Shown here: piece after piece, positions 45,807 through 57,064 of the stretch
How the letters are laid out: each line of letters begins with the position of its first letter
Position numbering within the stretch: position 1 is the stretch's first letter
DNA from: Glycine soja
Lineage: Eukaryota; Streptophyta; Magnoliopsida; Fabales; Fabaceae
DNA length: 64,000 nt
Assembly (NCBI RefSeq): GCF_004193775.1
Contig: NC_041004.1
Coordinates: 7,277,309 to 7,341,308, forward strand
Direction of reading: 5' to 3'
Program-made: the position numbers and the translations under genes
The notes under the pieces: model-generated
The model's database searches: none
What the model was told of the DNA's origin: nothing
The model's input: the letters and a program-made list of their open reading frames with translations, nothing else

Positions 45807-46299
45807 CGAAAGGGGCAAAGAAAAATTTGCGGTGCAGTGCTGACTGAGCTTGACCCGAGGAGGGCGCACGTTGCTGATTGAGGGTTAAAGAAGACACGAG
45901 AGTTCTAACGCTGGCTTCATAGACGTTGGTTTGTGCTTATCATTCACTTTTCCGTCTTTTAATAATGATTAGATTAGAATTAGATATCTTCTTTTATTAA
46001 TTAGAAAAATATCAGAATGAGATAATAGAAATTTATCTATTATGAAATATCTACTTGACTTAAATATGTTTTTTTTTTTTTTTTACTTGTGGAATTGAAG
46101 CCCATCAGCGTGAGGAGTTTATGAATCACTTGTTGAATTGAAGCACAATGTTGGTAGCTTTTTCAAAAAAAAAAAAAAAAAATTCTTCATGGAGCTTTTG
46201 AACAGGAATGTGTGTGTTGATATGAAAAAACAAGTCTCGACATTCAATCATATTAAAGTTTATTAATTAAATAAGTATAGAATGACAAAGTCAATTTGG
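45807..46299. other. BAG gene 5' UTR and promoter side
   Basis: Immediately upstream of the BAG start (minus strand). The first ~100 bp are GC-richer, as expected for a leader or core promoter. Poly(T) runs lie at 46067-46083. No defined promoter element could be picked out. Confidence 0.45.
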
Positions 46300-46444
46300 T
46301 TTCTCTACCGTCTATTTTTCAGTTGTTCCTGTGTTGTTCCTTTGAAAATAACAGTGTTCATGAATTTTAAAATTATATTATAATCCTCCAACTTGATTTA
46401 ATGTTTTTTTAATATCTCAACCATTGAATGTATAACTTACACGT

Positions 46445-48050
46445 TGTCTAAGAGCAAGCCACAATTGAATAAAAAATAAAATATTTTTATGAATAATAAA
46501 AGTTTTACATCGTAATTTTTTACTTTGTAGAAGTTATACATACATTATCTTCACCATTAGCTAAAAAATTCCATCTTAATCATATTAAACTACCTTTTTT
46601 TTAATTGTTTATCCCTTATAATTTATGACCTTTTTTTAACTCTATCTCTGAATTTAACTTAAATAGTTTTTTATGTATAAAAAACTTTAATAGTTTTTTG
46701 TGAAAATAATAATTAATAAAATTTAAATTTAAATTTTTAATATGAATTTTAAATATAATGTACTTGACTAAAAATATTTCTGTTTTAAAAAAAATCTACT
46801 TATCTTAATAAGTAAATCCTAACTTGGCTGCAGAAATATTTTTGTCTGCTGCAAGTGAAAGAATCCATAAGTAAGCAAGTTATAGATTAAACGGTTGAGA
46901 TTAAGAAATATTAAATTTTTTCTATTTATTATTTTATTATTCATCATACACTATTTAATAATTTGTGTAATATATAATTTATGAAGTTGTTATATTATTT
47001 TTTGTACAATTTTAATATTATAATTTGATTTACCACTATTTAATAAAAATATAATAATGTATATTTTTTTGTCAATTTTAATATTATAATTTGATTTACC
47101 ACAATTATGAACAGCACGCAAAAATATTTTTTTAGTGTATTTGTGCAGCATCCAACCTCGTAACCCGACTTGACTTCGCAGCCATAGACAAAAAAAGGAC
47201 CTGTACATCTCCAATATACTAACTTGCTTACTTCTAACACAAAAAAATGTTTTTTTATCATGTACATCTCCAAAATACTTACTCGCATACTTCTAACATA
47301 CAAAATGAGAAATGCATTGACTAAGGTAATATATGGTAAAGCTTCATTGACCATGACAAATTCAGATCAGGCTTCGACAAATTCTACCATTAGAGATTAT
47401 TTGACTAAAGTCCAATGCTTCAAGTAATGGAATAGGACCTGGCTTCTCTGTTGTAGGACAACAGAGAAGCCAATTTGGTGATGGAATGTTATCTTCATCT
47501 TGAGCCTAAATTGAATAGAATAAAAGTGAGTAAAATTTAGAATTGATATTTAACTGTAGTAATCTAAAATTGATATACATATCACAAGCATTCTAGTAAA
47601 ACTCATTTGACTTGGTTGAGGTGGAAAAGACACTAAATAAGTATATGCTTTCGGAAGAATAGAAGTTGATTCTTGTAATGATAGTTGATTTAAATGAGCA
47701 CATCCTATCAACGAGTCTGAATTTAATGCTTCCAACAAGACTTGACTTTCCTGATATATCATAGGTTTTGAATTAACATACCACACTAAAAACATACTAT
47801 TAAACTTGATCAACAAAAGAAATAAAGAATAAAGAAATGCTTAAAATAAACCTTATGAATTGATGGTTGCATGGATTTCACTTTTCTTCTTTTTCGCCTT
47901 AGATTATCAGCCCAACTTCTCAGAAGGTTATTTTTTTTTCATTCTTTTACCATCTCTCTTCTTAAATCCAATTCCTTTGGATGCCGAAGGCTCCATAGCA
48001 TACCTTGTGGCTTCACACGTGGAATCATAAGGACCATGTGGTTGGTTCAA
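46445..48050. other. MULE internal region without gene
   Basis: AT-rich sequence between left inverted repeat and transposase 3' end. Apart from the palindrome, nothing recognised. A 31-bp direct duplication (ATTTTAATATTATAATTTGATTTACCAC type) occurs at about 47009-47037 and 47074-47102. Confidence 0.5.
47441..47471. repeat. 31-bp palindrome of MULE terminal sequence
   Basis: Arms GGCTTCTCTGTTGT and ACAACAGAGAAGCC (14 bp, perfect) around AGG. The arm equals the outermost sequence of the MULE right end (ACAACAGAGAAGC at 51307), so two element tips appear to meet here. Confidence 0.9.
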
Positions 48051-49934
48051 TCAAATTTCAGCCACTTTCTTGCTAAGCTCTAACACCCCTTGATAAACTA
48101 AAGAACATGCTTCCAAATAGTCAGATGCCTCATCGGCCAATCTCATAAGCATTGGACATAATTGCTTATATCGATTTGAACTTCCAACCTAGGATCAACA
48201 TCAATTTGCCTCCCACTATTATCATTGTATGTATCACATCTTGCTTGTCGTGTCCACCGTTTCAATATATATTTGTTTGGAAGAAGCTTGACATCCTTGT
48301 GGAATAATATTCTCAATAAGTGACAACACAATATTCCCCATTGTTCAAACTTCCTACAACTAAAAGTGATTTTCAATTCTCCATTCTCAATTTGGGATTC
48401 ATAACTAACTCTCCACTCTCCATTTTCATCCACCATTGTTATCACATATTCACCATGAGCTTCCGTTTCTTTGTTTTTTGTAGATATTTGTGGCAGCTAT
48501 TAGATCCCACTCCCTTTGAAACAAATTGAACATGGGAGGAGTGTACTCTTGAGAAAGTTGTCGAATCATAGGTGAACTTTGTATGATCATTCTTTGCAAC
48601 TTCTGACGCATCTCATAATCTTGCTTTAACTCACTATACCGTTTTTCTTTGACAATCCTTTCAAATTGCTTGAAGAATTGGTTGATGTTCAAATTAGGCC
48701 TTGTGCAACTCTTTATATCTGAATTAATGCTTTCACTTAGTTGTGTACTATGCATACCAAGTGTAAAAGCATACTTCATATAACACGCTGCCCATTTCTC
48801 TTTGATTTGGTAGGTGGAGTTCAACCACGTATTTTCTTCTACATTGTATTTCAATAATAAGGTTCTCCATGAGGCTTCAAAATTAGTTTCTTCCTTATTA
48901 TTATACATACACTTTTTGAAATCAGATAAGAAATTTGATTCATCTTTCATTAAATTGCCAAGATGTTTGATTCCATTTTTCATTATATGCCACGTACACA
49001 AACCATGCTTTGTCTCTGATATAACCTCCTGCAATGCTCTTGCCATGGCTTGGTCTTTATCAGTGAAAACAGTTTGTGGTCTTTTTTTGCTATGTGCTTG
49101 CAAAAATGTTTCAAGAAGCCATTTAAAGGAGTCAATTGTCTCATCATACAATAATGCAGCCCTAAATATCACCCCTCCTCTGTAATGGTTAAAGCCTGAG
49201 AAAATTGCAAGGGGCCGATGATCTCCATTTGTACAATAAGTGGTATCCAAAGAAATCACATCACCAAAGCATTGATAGTCAAATAACATTCTTGCATCGG
49301 CCCAAAAGATATTTGTTATTTGCTCTTCTGAATCAATTTGGTATGCATGAAAAAATGAGGGATTATCTATAAGTTGTTGTTGGAAATATTGTAGCAAACA
49401 CCCAGCTTCACCATAAGCCATATCTCGCCGCCTCTTAGAATTCAAATAATTCTTTGCATCTTGCCAGGTATACCCTAGATTCTCTCTACCTCCTACATAT
49501 TTACTCATCAAATCAAATAAGACTTTTTGTTGAATCCCTACATCTTCTGCCACTTCAAGTTCATATGCTTGTTTTTCAGTTATTCTTCGTTGACAAGCTA
49601 ACATATGCACAGTTTCTGGTGGATGGAGTGGGTGATTATGATCATAAAAAAATTCAATCACTTTATATTTCTCATTGAATCGTTTAACTTTCATACTTGC
49701 CATACACCCTGTTCTTGTCTCAGCTTCTGGATTAGTTGTTTTAGGATCTCTTTTATCATATTGACGTACGCCCTCCTTACAACAAACATATTTATAATGA
49801 GTAATGGAACCATCTTTCTTACTATTGCTTGAATTCTTTTTTCTAACTCCAAAGCCTTTCATGCCTCCATAATCTGTCCAAAACAAATATGCCTCTTCTA
49901 AACTATTGAATTCAAGACCAAGTTTAATAGTCAA
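48051..49934 (-). pseudogene. FAR1/MULE transposase with two frameshifts
   Basis: The main open stretch (49934-48450) gives 494 residues. Residues about 10-105 are the FAR1 DNA-binding zinc domain (DYGGMKGFGVRKK, CC at 51-52, C77, DHNH at 98-101). The MULE DDE transposase domain has D230 (GDVISLDTTYC), D292 (VFTDKDQAMARAL) and E401 (STQLSESINSDIKS), so the catalytic triad is present. A shift in an A6 run near 48487 moves the frame; the SWIM zinc finger continues in the next frame (CRKFEQWGILCCHLLRI, about 48364-48314). A second shift near 48160 precedes a conserved tail (MRLADEASDYLEACSLVYQG) ending at TGA 48051. An exon-like N-terminal piece lies at about 50281-50165 before a GTATGT donor. 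Because it sits between long inverted repeats, I call it a transposase rather than a domesticated FRS regulator. Frameshifts could in principle be sequence errors. Confidence 0.85.
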
Positions 49935-51171
49935 TTCCTTTTGGATCCATCAATTAACTCCTGTAAAAAAATAATTAAGTATCATATAATTAGAAAACAT
50001 ATATATAATCTATGGGAACCACTGCGGTTACTCAATTATCATCCTAAAAAAATGTTATTAGGTGTCAACTGAACATAACAGAATGCATAGATACCCACTC
50101 ACACAAATGGACCAAATAAACAATTGGCAATAAATTTACATTTCATAAGTTGAAGGAATAAAATGCACATACTTCAAGTAGGTAATGGTGACATCAGGAT
50201 TTGATTATCAAACTCTCCATTGGATAAATCTGAATTTCGGATAGAATCTTTTCTATTGCGCTCCAATGAAATTGCTTCATATATCCCTGCATTATTCCAT
50301 TACATTAAACATTTAAGATTATTAGCTACTAAAAGGGAAAAACAGAAACAAGAAAGCCTTAATTCAATAATCATTATATTTACTCTCTCTGAAATACAAG
50401 CTCAATTCTAGAAGATAGGAAAATGTAGTTGAATGGTAATGAATAGTGACTAGTAATTTTGGAGCCTCCTTAAAAACCAAATTATTACTAGTAAGAAAAG
50501 GCAATAAAAAACAGTGAAGTTCAAGAATTCAACATGAATTGCTTCAATATAAGCTAAGTTTAAAACAGATTTAACCTTTTTCCAGAATATGAATGTCATT
50601 TAAAAATCTAGGGGATAAAACCAATGTATATAGAATCTGAGAAGCAAAGTATCATAAAAACAAGTTAGGAGAAGTTCACAGGTTGCTGCAAAAGTGATAG
50701 GAGAAGTTCGAGCACTTATTATTTTTCCAATCATACCATATGGTATTCTTGCAGTGTTCTACATGTTTTGGATTTCTGCTGCTTTTCATTTGTTTAGCTC
50801 TGATCGGGTTGTTCAGAATAACTGCTGCACATATGACCTCTTGGAAAAAAAGGGTGATCTGTGATCAGTGTCCAATGTAAAATAATAATCCCAAAATCTA
50901 CATTTCTAGAATTAGAATGACAGTGAAAAAACAAGGTTTTGGAAAGAACCTACAAAGCTATTATTTTAGAGAATTACCTTGTGTGGACAAAGATAAAAAG
51001 TTTAAGTTTTCCTTTGATTTCAATTGAATCCACTCTTGCATAAACACTTCATTCAGCTTGTGGAAGAAGACGCTTGCTTTGATGTTTTGATTTAGGTGGG
51101 AAGCCAAATCCAGCCAGGAATACCTCATTTATCTGTGAAGAGAGAAGTGGTGTTGCACAGGGGCAGCGTGA
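49935..51171. other. MULE 5' gene region and spacer
   Basis: Contains the likely first transposase exon remnant (about 50165-50281, minus: AISLERNRKDSIRNSDLSNG) and otherwise AT-rich sequence, including GGTTGTTCAGAATAAC-type stretches with no recognised function. Confidence 0.4.
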
Positions 51172-52061
51172 AGTTATACATTCAACGATTGAGATGTAAA
51201 GAAAACATTAAGTCAAATTGGAGGGTTGTGATTTAATTTTAAAATTCATGAACACGGTTCTCGAAGGGACAACACATGGGCAGCTGAAAAAAGGACAACA
51301 GAGAAGCTAAATCTGACGAAGTAAGAGAATAGAGAGGCACACTACTCAAGGTTCTGGACGGTACAATGCTCAATGCCGCAAAAGCTGCACCATCACATGA
51401 ATAAGAATCTAGGAAAATGAATAAGCACTTGTATTTTAAATGGATGGCTAAGATTAATGGTAGTGTAAAGCTAATGAAACCAATCCTTTTATAAGACTAT
51501 ATCTAACTATGATTTCTTTGAGGGTGTTTAGTGTGAAGAAATCATTCCTTAAATTTTTTTGTCATGGAAGAAACCCACATGATAGGGTGCATTTCTTCAC
51601 TCTTCATATTTGTTTCTTATATAAGAAATTATATCTTAATATTAAAAAATAATTTCTTTCAAGCTAACATGTTTAACACATGTACAGATCAGAGGAAAAA
51701 TAATCATCCCAAGAGAAGAAGAACAATGAATAGAAACTTAAGCAAACAAAGAACAATCACAATGAATCCCAAAATTCATAAAAGTTGAACAAATAAATCT
51801 CATTCAGATCCAAATTCAGAACAATATAGTAAAGGGTGAAAAGGTGGCACGATGAAGATGCAGCGATGGTTGGAAGCGACGATGACTCTATGAGTGGCAC
51901 TAGTAGTCGCAATGGAGAGGATCGATGCGGTGAAGGGACAAAGAAATCAAGACAGTGGCTGCAGCCATGAGGAGTGGCACCGGTGGCTGCATGCACGAGG
52001 AATGGTGATGGTTGGAGGAGTTGGTGGCTCAAGGGGCGACGACAAAAGGGTGGTTACGAAA

Positions 52062-52096
52062 CGAAGAAGAAGAAGAAGAAGAAGAAGAAGAAGAAG
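52062..52096. repeat. (GAA)n microsatellite
   Basis: About 11 uninterrupted GAA units. They cause the poly-Arg frame at 51894-52115, which is not a gene. Confidence 0.95.
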
Positions 52097-52579
52097 CCAA
52101 AGGAATAAAAAATGACAGTGGGGGGGAAAATGGAAAAGGAGGATGAAGGAATGGAAGACGTGGAGACTTTTTTATGACGGCGGGTGATTTTTTTTTTTTG
52201 AAAGAAAAATGAAGTTAGAACATTGAGGAAAGAGGAAAGTTCTGGAGTTGAGTGATGTTTTTTGTTTTTAATGATGGTAAGTGGTGGGTGGAAAATAATA
52301 ATTTTGTTTTTTCAAAATTACTATGATTGGATTTTACTATTTGCGTTGTGTACTAGACTTCCTATCTATCAATTGTCATTTCATGGTGTTGTTGTTGAAA
52401 AGCACTTACATGATGTTCACTATAAATTTGGGTCTTATTGATGGAGTTTTGCACACAATATTTCTACTCTTACTTTTTTTTCTTGTTCCTATCAAGCCTC
52501 AATCTTTTTTATTCTCTCTAAAATGGATCTCAATGAGTGTATAATTATCAATGCTAATATAGTTATTTGCCATTATACA

Positions 52580-52844
52580 CGGTCTGACACGTTTTTGGAA
52601 TGCTTCTAAAATGAAGAATATGATTTATGCATGTATCATATTGCATAACATGATTGTTGAGGACGAACATGACACATATCAAATTAATATTGATTACAAT
52701 AGTGTAGGTAATAACATGTCAATATTCAAAGTATCTTTAGGTGTTCACCCTAGTATTAGATCAACATACCTCCAAAGGATAGCAGATATTCATGACAAAC
52801 AAAAAGACTGTCAACATCAAGCATATTTAGTTAAGCATATTTAG
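52580..52844 (+). pseudogene. Harbinger transposase, C-terminal fragment
   Basis: Reads RFWNASKMKNMIYACIILHN followed by MIVEDEHD, the highly conserved end of plant PIF/Harbinger (DDE_Tnp_4) transposases, and continues to YLQRIADIHDKQ with a TAG stop at 52842-52844. The RFW motif precedes the first Met, so the piece is cut at its N-terminal side; the catalytic core and the companion Myb-like ORF are missing. Not functional. Confidence 0.85.
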
Positions 52845-53275
52845 GAACATTTTAGAAATAAAAATAACAATAATTAATTTTATGTAATATTTTTATTTTT
52901 TATCGTATTGTTTTTTATTTTAAAGCCATTGTGTTTAATTATCTATTATTATGTAAACATGTATTTTTTATTATTACGCATTTCCTTTCAATGTTATGTA
53001 ATTTTTATTATTTTTTAATTGATATTTAATATTTTTTCAATTATTCATATTTATTATTTGTATACATAAAAACTGAAAAATGATTTAATTATTTTATTTG
53101 AACAATAATTAAATTATAATAAAAAATATAAATGTGTGGATTTTTTGAAATTTCTTGCGGTTTCTCTGCATTGAAATAAAATTCTGTATGAGTTTCTTAA
53201 AAGTGACATGATATTGTGGGGACCACAAAGAGATGATTAAGAAACTCATATAAGAAACTTACATTAAAGATACCC

Positions 53276-54719
53276 TAATAACTCTCTATCCATTGGACGG
53301 GTGCGGGTTCGACAGACTTTTATTCTCCTACCCGCACTCGTCTGAGATACGTGTGTATAACTGATATTTTTAACCCTTTTCACCCATAGCTAGTGTTATA
53401 TAAATCGGTCTAGTCATTGACCCAGTCGAGGTAGTGGGTCAGTGATCCAATCGGTGGACCAATAATTGATCCAGTTTGACTCGGTATATATTAAAATTTA
53501 AAATTATATATGTATCTATTATATATAAGTATATAACTAACATTATTTGATTAAGAAAAGTTCATCCATACTCCCAAATCCAAAATAACAATTGATAATA
53601 ATGAGACATCAAAATGGCGTTGTAGGGTGGTCTTTTTTTTTGCGTGCATAGCCCAGTCGGGGTTTGTAAAACCGGGTTGGGTCACCAGATTCCCTCAAAG
53701 CCGTCGGGTTTGGTTGGGTCATCCCAAGCCACATGCATGAACAACCTAATAGGAAAATCGATCCGATTAGGCCATCGGGTCCCGGTTGGACCGTTCTGAA
53801 CCAGGATTCATCACATTGCCTGTAGCCCAAAATCACTCAGTCCAAAAAAAGCTTGTTTTCTTATCAGGTTGTTCAGATTACGGATGAGGTCACTGGTTGA
53901 TGCTCAACCCTAATTGGGATTACAAGTGAAGTGGTGGTGGATCCATCAAATTCCACCGGATCCATTATTTTATTATAACTAGACTAGTGGCCTACTATTG
54001 ATAGTGTAATCACTAAGTCAATAACACAGTGGCACACCTCTGTTTGCTTTGCCTTCTCGATTCCAATGCAACTTTAATTGATACTCCCTCTCTTATTATA
54101 TATAAGATTCAATTACCTAACTCATCAACATTAAAAAAAAGTGATTAATTTAGTTGGTAACAATAAATTTGTCTTAAATTTATAACTTTTTAAAATTATC
54201 TATGTAATTAATATTTTTCTCTCTTCTAATTGTTTGTTAATACATTCTTTCTCTTCTTTAAATTATTGATATTTCTAGTCTAAAAATAATTAATGCAATA
54301 AACATTAAAGATTGAGTTTTTTTTTTTTAAAGAAACAAGCATCATTTTAAATTTGGATCTTATAAATAGAAGCATAGTGAGTAACTTTTATTTTCAACGT
54401 GCAGTGCTCTAGCTTTGCACTTTGAAAATAAAAATAAACAATAAAAAACAGAAAGAGAAAGAGTACAAGAAGTATGTAAAAAAATAATATATTGGTAATA
54501 TTGTCTAGCCAACAAGTGGTATATGGCTGGACTGTTTTTATATATATTGAGACGAGCCTAAACTATTTGCACATGAAGAATTGAAGCGTTAAATACACTT
54601 GCTAGAATGCTAGTTGCTATTAGTGGTTTCTTTGGGAAGTATGTTAGATGAATCTTGTAATGTTTTGGTGGAATATTTTATGTACTAAATTTTAATAACA
54701 TCGTATGAATTTTTTTTTT
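53276..54719. other. intergenic with a decayed GC-richer repeat
   Basis: Positions about 53390-53960 hold repeated CCGGT/GGTCCA-type motifs (CGGTCTAGTCATTGACCCAGTC, GGTCCCGGTTGGACCG), a style common in plant non-coding transposons, but no ends were found. The rest is AT-rich. The minus frame at 53609-53836 is incidental. Confidence 0.45.
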
Positions 54720-54855
54720 TTTTACTACCAGTAATTTAAACATGCTAATAGATCATATCAGCCTTTTAAAAAGTCAGGTCAAACTTATAAAGAAGCCTAT
54801 GATAAATAATAGGTCAGGTTTATGCCTTAGTTTTGTCTGGTCCATTACCATGCCT
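54720..54855 (-). mobile_element. hAT-like repeat fragment
   Basis: Reversed, it starts TAGGCATGGTAATGGACCAG and contains AGGCATAAACCTGACC and TTTTTAAAAGGC blocks like those in the element at 3548-4041, so it belongs to the same family. The other end is missing. Confidence 0.45.
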
Positions 54856-54869
54856 ACTTTTGATGTTGG

Positions 54870-55085
54870 ATATAAGGGTAGTAGCCTTTAGCTGTAGAAG
54901 AATTGAGACCACATGAGGAGAGTTATCCGACCTATGGCGACCTTGAGTTAACAATTAAGGCTCTTTTGCTTAAGGCACAAAGACATCATATGTTTGAGGT
55001 CTATGATATCCTTAAGAGTTTGAAATATGTATTTGGCCATAAAAAGTTTGACATGAGGTAGAGGAGATAGGCCCATAGGGTAGTC
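54870..55085 (+). pseudogene. Gypsy RNase H fragment
   Basis: Frame reads EELRPHEESYPTYGDLELTI and LKSLKYVFGHKKFDMR followed by a stop, matching the Gypsy RNase H block (…RPHE.NYPTHDLELAA… and …SLKYLF.QKELNMRQRRW). An orphan piece of pol, with no RT before it and no integrase after it. Confidence 0.75.
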
Positions 55086-55427
55086 AACGTTCATTAGTAG
55101 GAGTATTCATTTAAGACACTATGGGGTGTCCTTATTCACACCTATCATTTTCTCTCTTGTCATTCACTTACATTTCAGCTTGAGCATGCATTATACATCA
55201 TTTTCACCTCGTTGTAAAAAAAAAAGAACAAAAGATTCAAGAAGTAGTATCATTTTTTTGTCTTTTTGCATCTTAAGTAAAGGCTTTCCTTGTTTATTCA
55301 TAAATATGTATGCATCATTCCTGCCATGTACATGATCATCCATACTGACCATTTTTGCATTAGGAAGGTTCATTGGAGAATTGCTAAAATCAAAGTTTGA
55401 TCAAGAGTATCTATGGGAAAATAGGAT

Positions 55428-57064
55428 ATGGGATCAAGTAGCGAAACAAAGGATATATTGTCTGTGAAAGTTAAGATGCGTGATGTTACATTTTTAAAGC
55501 CCTTCAATGGCTTGGTGAGAGGGTTAAGTGAGTAGCCTTTGTAAAGAAATAAGGAATGTCTTAGATTTATTGGAGCTAAATGTGCAAGTAGAGGTCATTT
55601 CTGTGTTGAAACAGTTCTATGATCACCCATAAAGATGTTTTACATTATGAGATTTCCAACTAGCACCTATCCTAAAGGAATATGAACAGATTTTGGGTTT
55701 TCGTTGGAAGAAAGCAAACCTTACCTGTATCATGGTCACGACCCCTCCATGGATACAATAACAAACTTGTTGAGGGTTTTCAAGAAAGACCTGAGGGAGA
55801 AAAAATTGAGTAGGAATGGTGTAGTTGGGTCCCCACAAAGTTATTTATTAGAGAGGATGAATGTTTTGTCTGAAGAAAAAGATTAGTTTGCCTTTACAAA
55901 AGTGTTGGCTCTCACTATCTATGATATTCTTCTTTTTCCAGATATTGAGGAATTCATGGATTCCCCTGCCATTGATGTGTTCTTGGCTCTTCAAGATAGG
56001 GGAGAAAGTCTTGTGCCAGAACTCTGTGTGTGGCTTGCCATTCGCATATTTTCCAACAAAAGTAATAAACTCATTATTTGACAGATTTCATAGAGGAGAC
56101 AATTAGTTGGTATCCAAAGTGTAGTAATATGAAAGAAGTCACTACTAATGAGAGAGCTACCATAATATACCACTCATTGGACCAAATGATTTATCAATTA
56201 TAATCCCTCTTTGGCTTTAAGGCAATAGGGTTATCCCATGTTGGGCCCACCGATAGAAAGTCAATTACACCTTTTTTGAGGTAAAACAACTAAGTCCATA
56301 AATGTTTTCAAAGATGAAGAACACATGGGAACGAGTTATCAAAAGAGGAAAAGACTTAGGAAAAATAAGTTGTGGTGCGGATGAGAGTTATCGCCATTGG
56401 CTTAAAGTAAGGGTTCAAATAGTCAAAGTACCTTTTTGCAATCTGATTCTAGTGATTGAAGGAATGTTTGTGCAAGCTTCTATAGATATGAGGGAAGTCA
56501 AAGAGCTCAAGGAAGCATTAGCTAAGTTTGAAGAGGAAATGAATATGTTGAAGCTAGAATTGATGGAATCTTGCCAAATGTGCAAGGTAATGCAAGATGG
56601 GGAACACTCAAAGGAAGCGGTCTTTAAAGGAAGCAAATGAAAAGGAAAGGATTAAAGAGAAGGGTCGACTCAAAACTCAATTATTTGGGGTCTGCAAGCA
56701 ATGAATTGGGCTTAAGAAGAAAAGAAAGAGACAGGCATTAGCAAATAATCAACAATTGAAAGAAGAACTGAAGAGTTCCAAGATAGCTAAAAGACAAGCG
56801 CAAAGGTTACTTGAAGACCTCCAACAACAATCAAAAAGGGTAGTGGCAGAGTATGAGGATAGGCTTGAGGATGAGAAGCAACATAGACAAGAGGCTGAAC
56901 ATGCAGCGGTGACACATCAAGATGGATGGATGAAGGAGCAACAAAATGCACATGAATTGATAGGATGCATTAAAGGTCAAGAATTCTACATCAAAGAACT
57001 CAAAGTAGAAATCGCATTTTGGAAGGATGAACTTGCAAGATCAATTAATAAGGATGATTTATAG
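55428..57064 (+). pseudogene. DUF7745-type ORF of a Tat/Ogre-like Gypsy element (copy A)
   Basis: Large legume Gypsy elements of the Tat/Ogre group carry an extra ORF of unknown role; plant databases label its fold DUF7745. Here, from ATG 55428, the reading passes through several stops and shifts: ETKDILSVKVKMRDVTFLKP (55440-55499), SKPYLYHGHDPSMDTITNLL (55715-55774), RNGVVGSPQSYLLERMNVL (55813-55869), DIEEFMDSPAIDVFLALQDR (55943-56000), then TWERVIKRGKDLGKISCGAD (56326-56385). A coiled-coil tail follows in two frames (56476-56640 and 56756-57064, e.g. LLEDLQQQSKRVVAEYEDRL) and ends at TAG 57064. The order matches the other copy at 62205, but the sequence belongs to a different subfamily. Non-functional. 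Assignment to Tat/Ogre is from memory of similar ORFs. Confidence 0.7.

Larger units (their letters stand above)
46300..51307. mobile_element. Mutator-like element (MULE) with long inverted repeats
   Basis: About 5.0 kb. The left terminal region (46300-46444: GTTTCTCTACCGTCTATTTTTC, then GTGTTCATGAATTTTAAAATTA) and the reversed right terminal region (51307-51172: GCTTCTCTGTTGTCCTTTTTTC, then the same GTGTTCATGAATTTTAAAATTA) agree at roughly 80% over about 145 bp. Inside is a FAR1-like MULE transposase on the minus strand. Candidate 9-bp flanks TCAATTTGG and TAAATCTGA agree at 6 of 9 bases, so the duplication has decayed or the ends are off by a few bases. The transposase has two frameshifts, so the copy is probably no longer autonomous. 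Confidence 0.8.
51522..53275 (+). mobile_element. PIF/Harbinger-like deletion derivative
   Basis: Starts GGGTGTTTAGTGTGAAGAAA and ends (reversed) GGGTATCTTTAATGTAAGTTTCTT, a loose terminal inverted repeat. The flanks TGA (51519-51521) and TAA (53276-53278) fit the 3-bp TNA duplications of Harbinger elements. It contains the C-terminal piece of a Harbinger transposase at 52580-52844 and little else. The termini are imperfect, so the boundaries are tentative. Confidence 0.5.

Noticed and set aside
45807..45869. Upstream extension of the BAG N-terminus
   Set aside because: The extension begins at GTG, not ATG; the first ATG is at 45806 and the protein from there has normal family length.
46300..47469. 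Separate short MULE with (T/C)CAATTTGG on both sides
   Set aside because: Not ruled out, but the 145-bp similarity between 46300-46444 and 51172-51307 is stronger evidence for the large element; recorded as a finding.
48814..49185. 123-residue plus frame
   Set aside because: Antisense shadow of the MULE transposase.
51894..52115. Arg-rich plus frame
   Set aside because: Driven by the GAA microsatellite.
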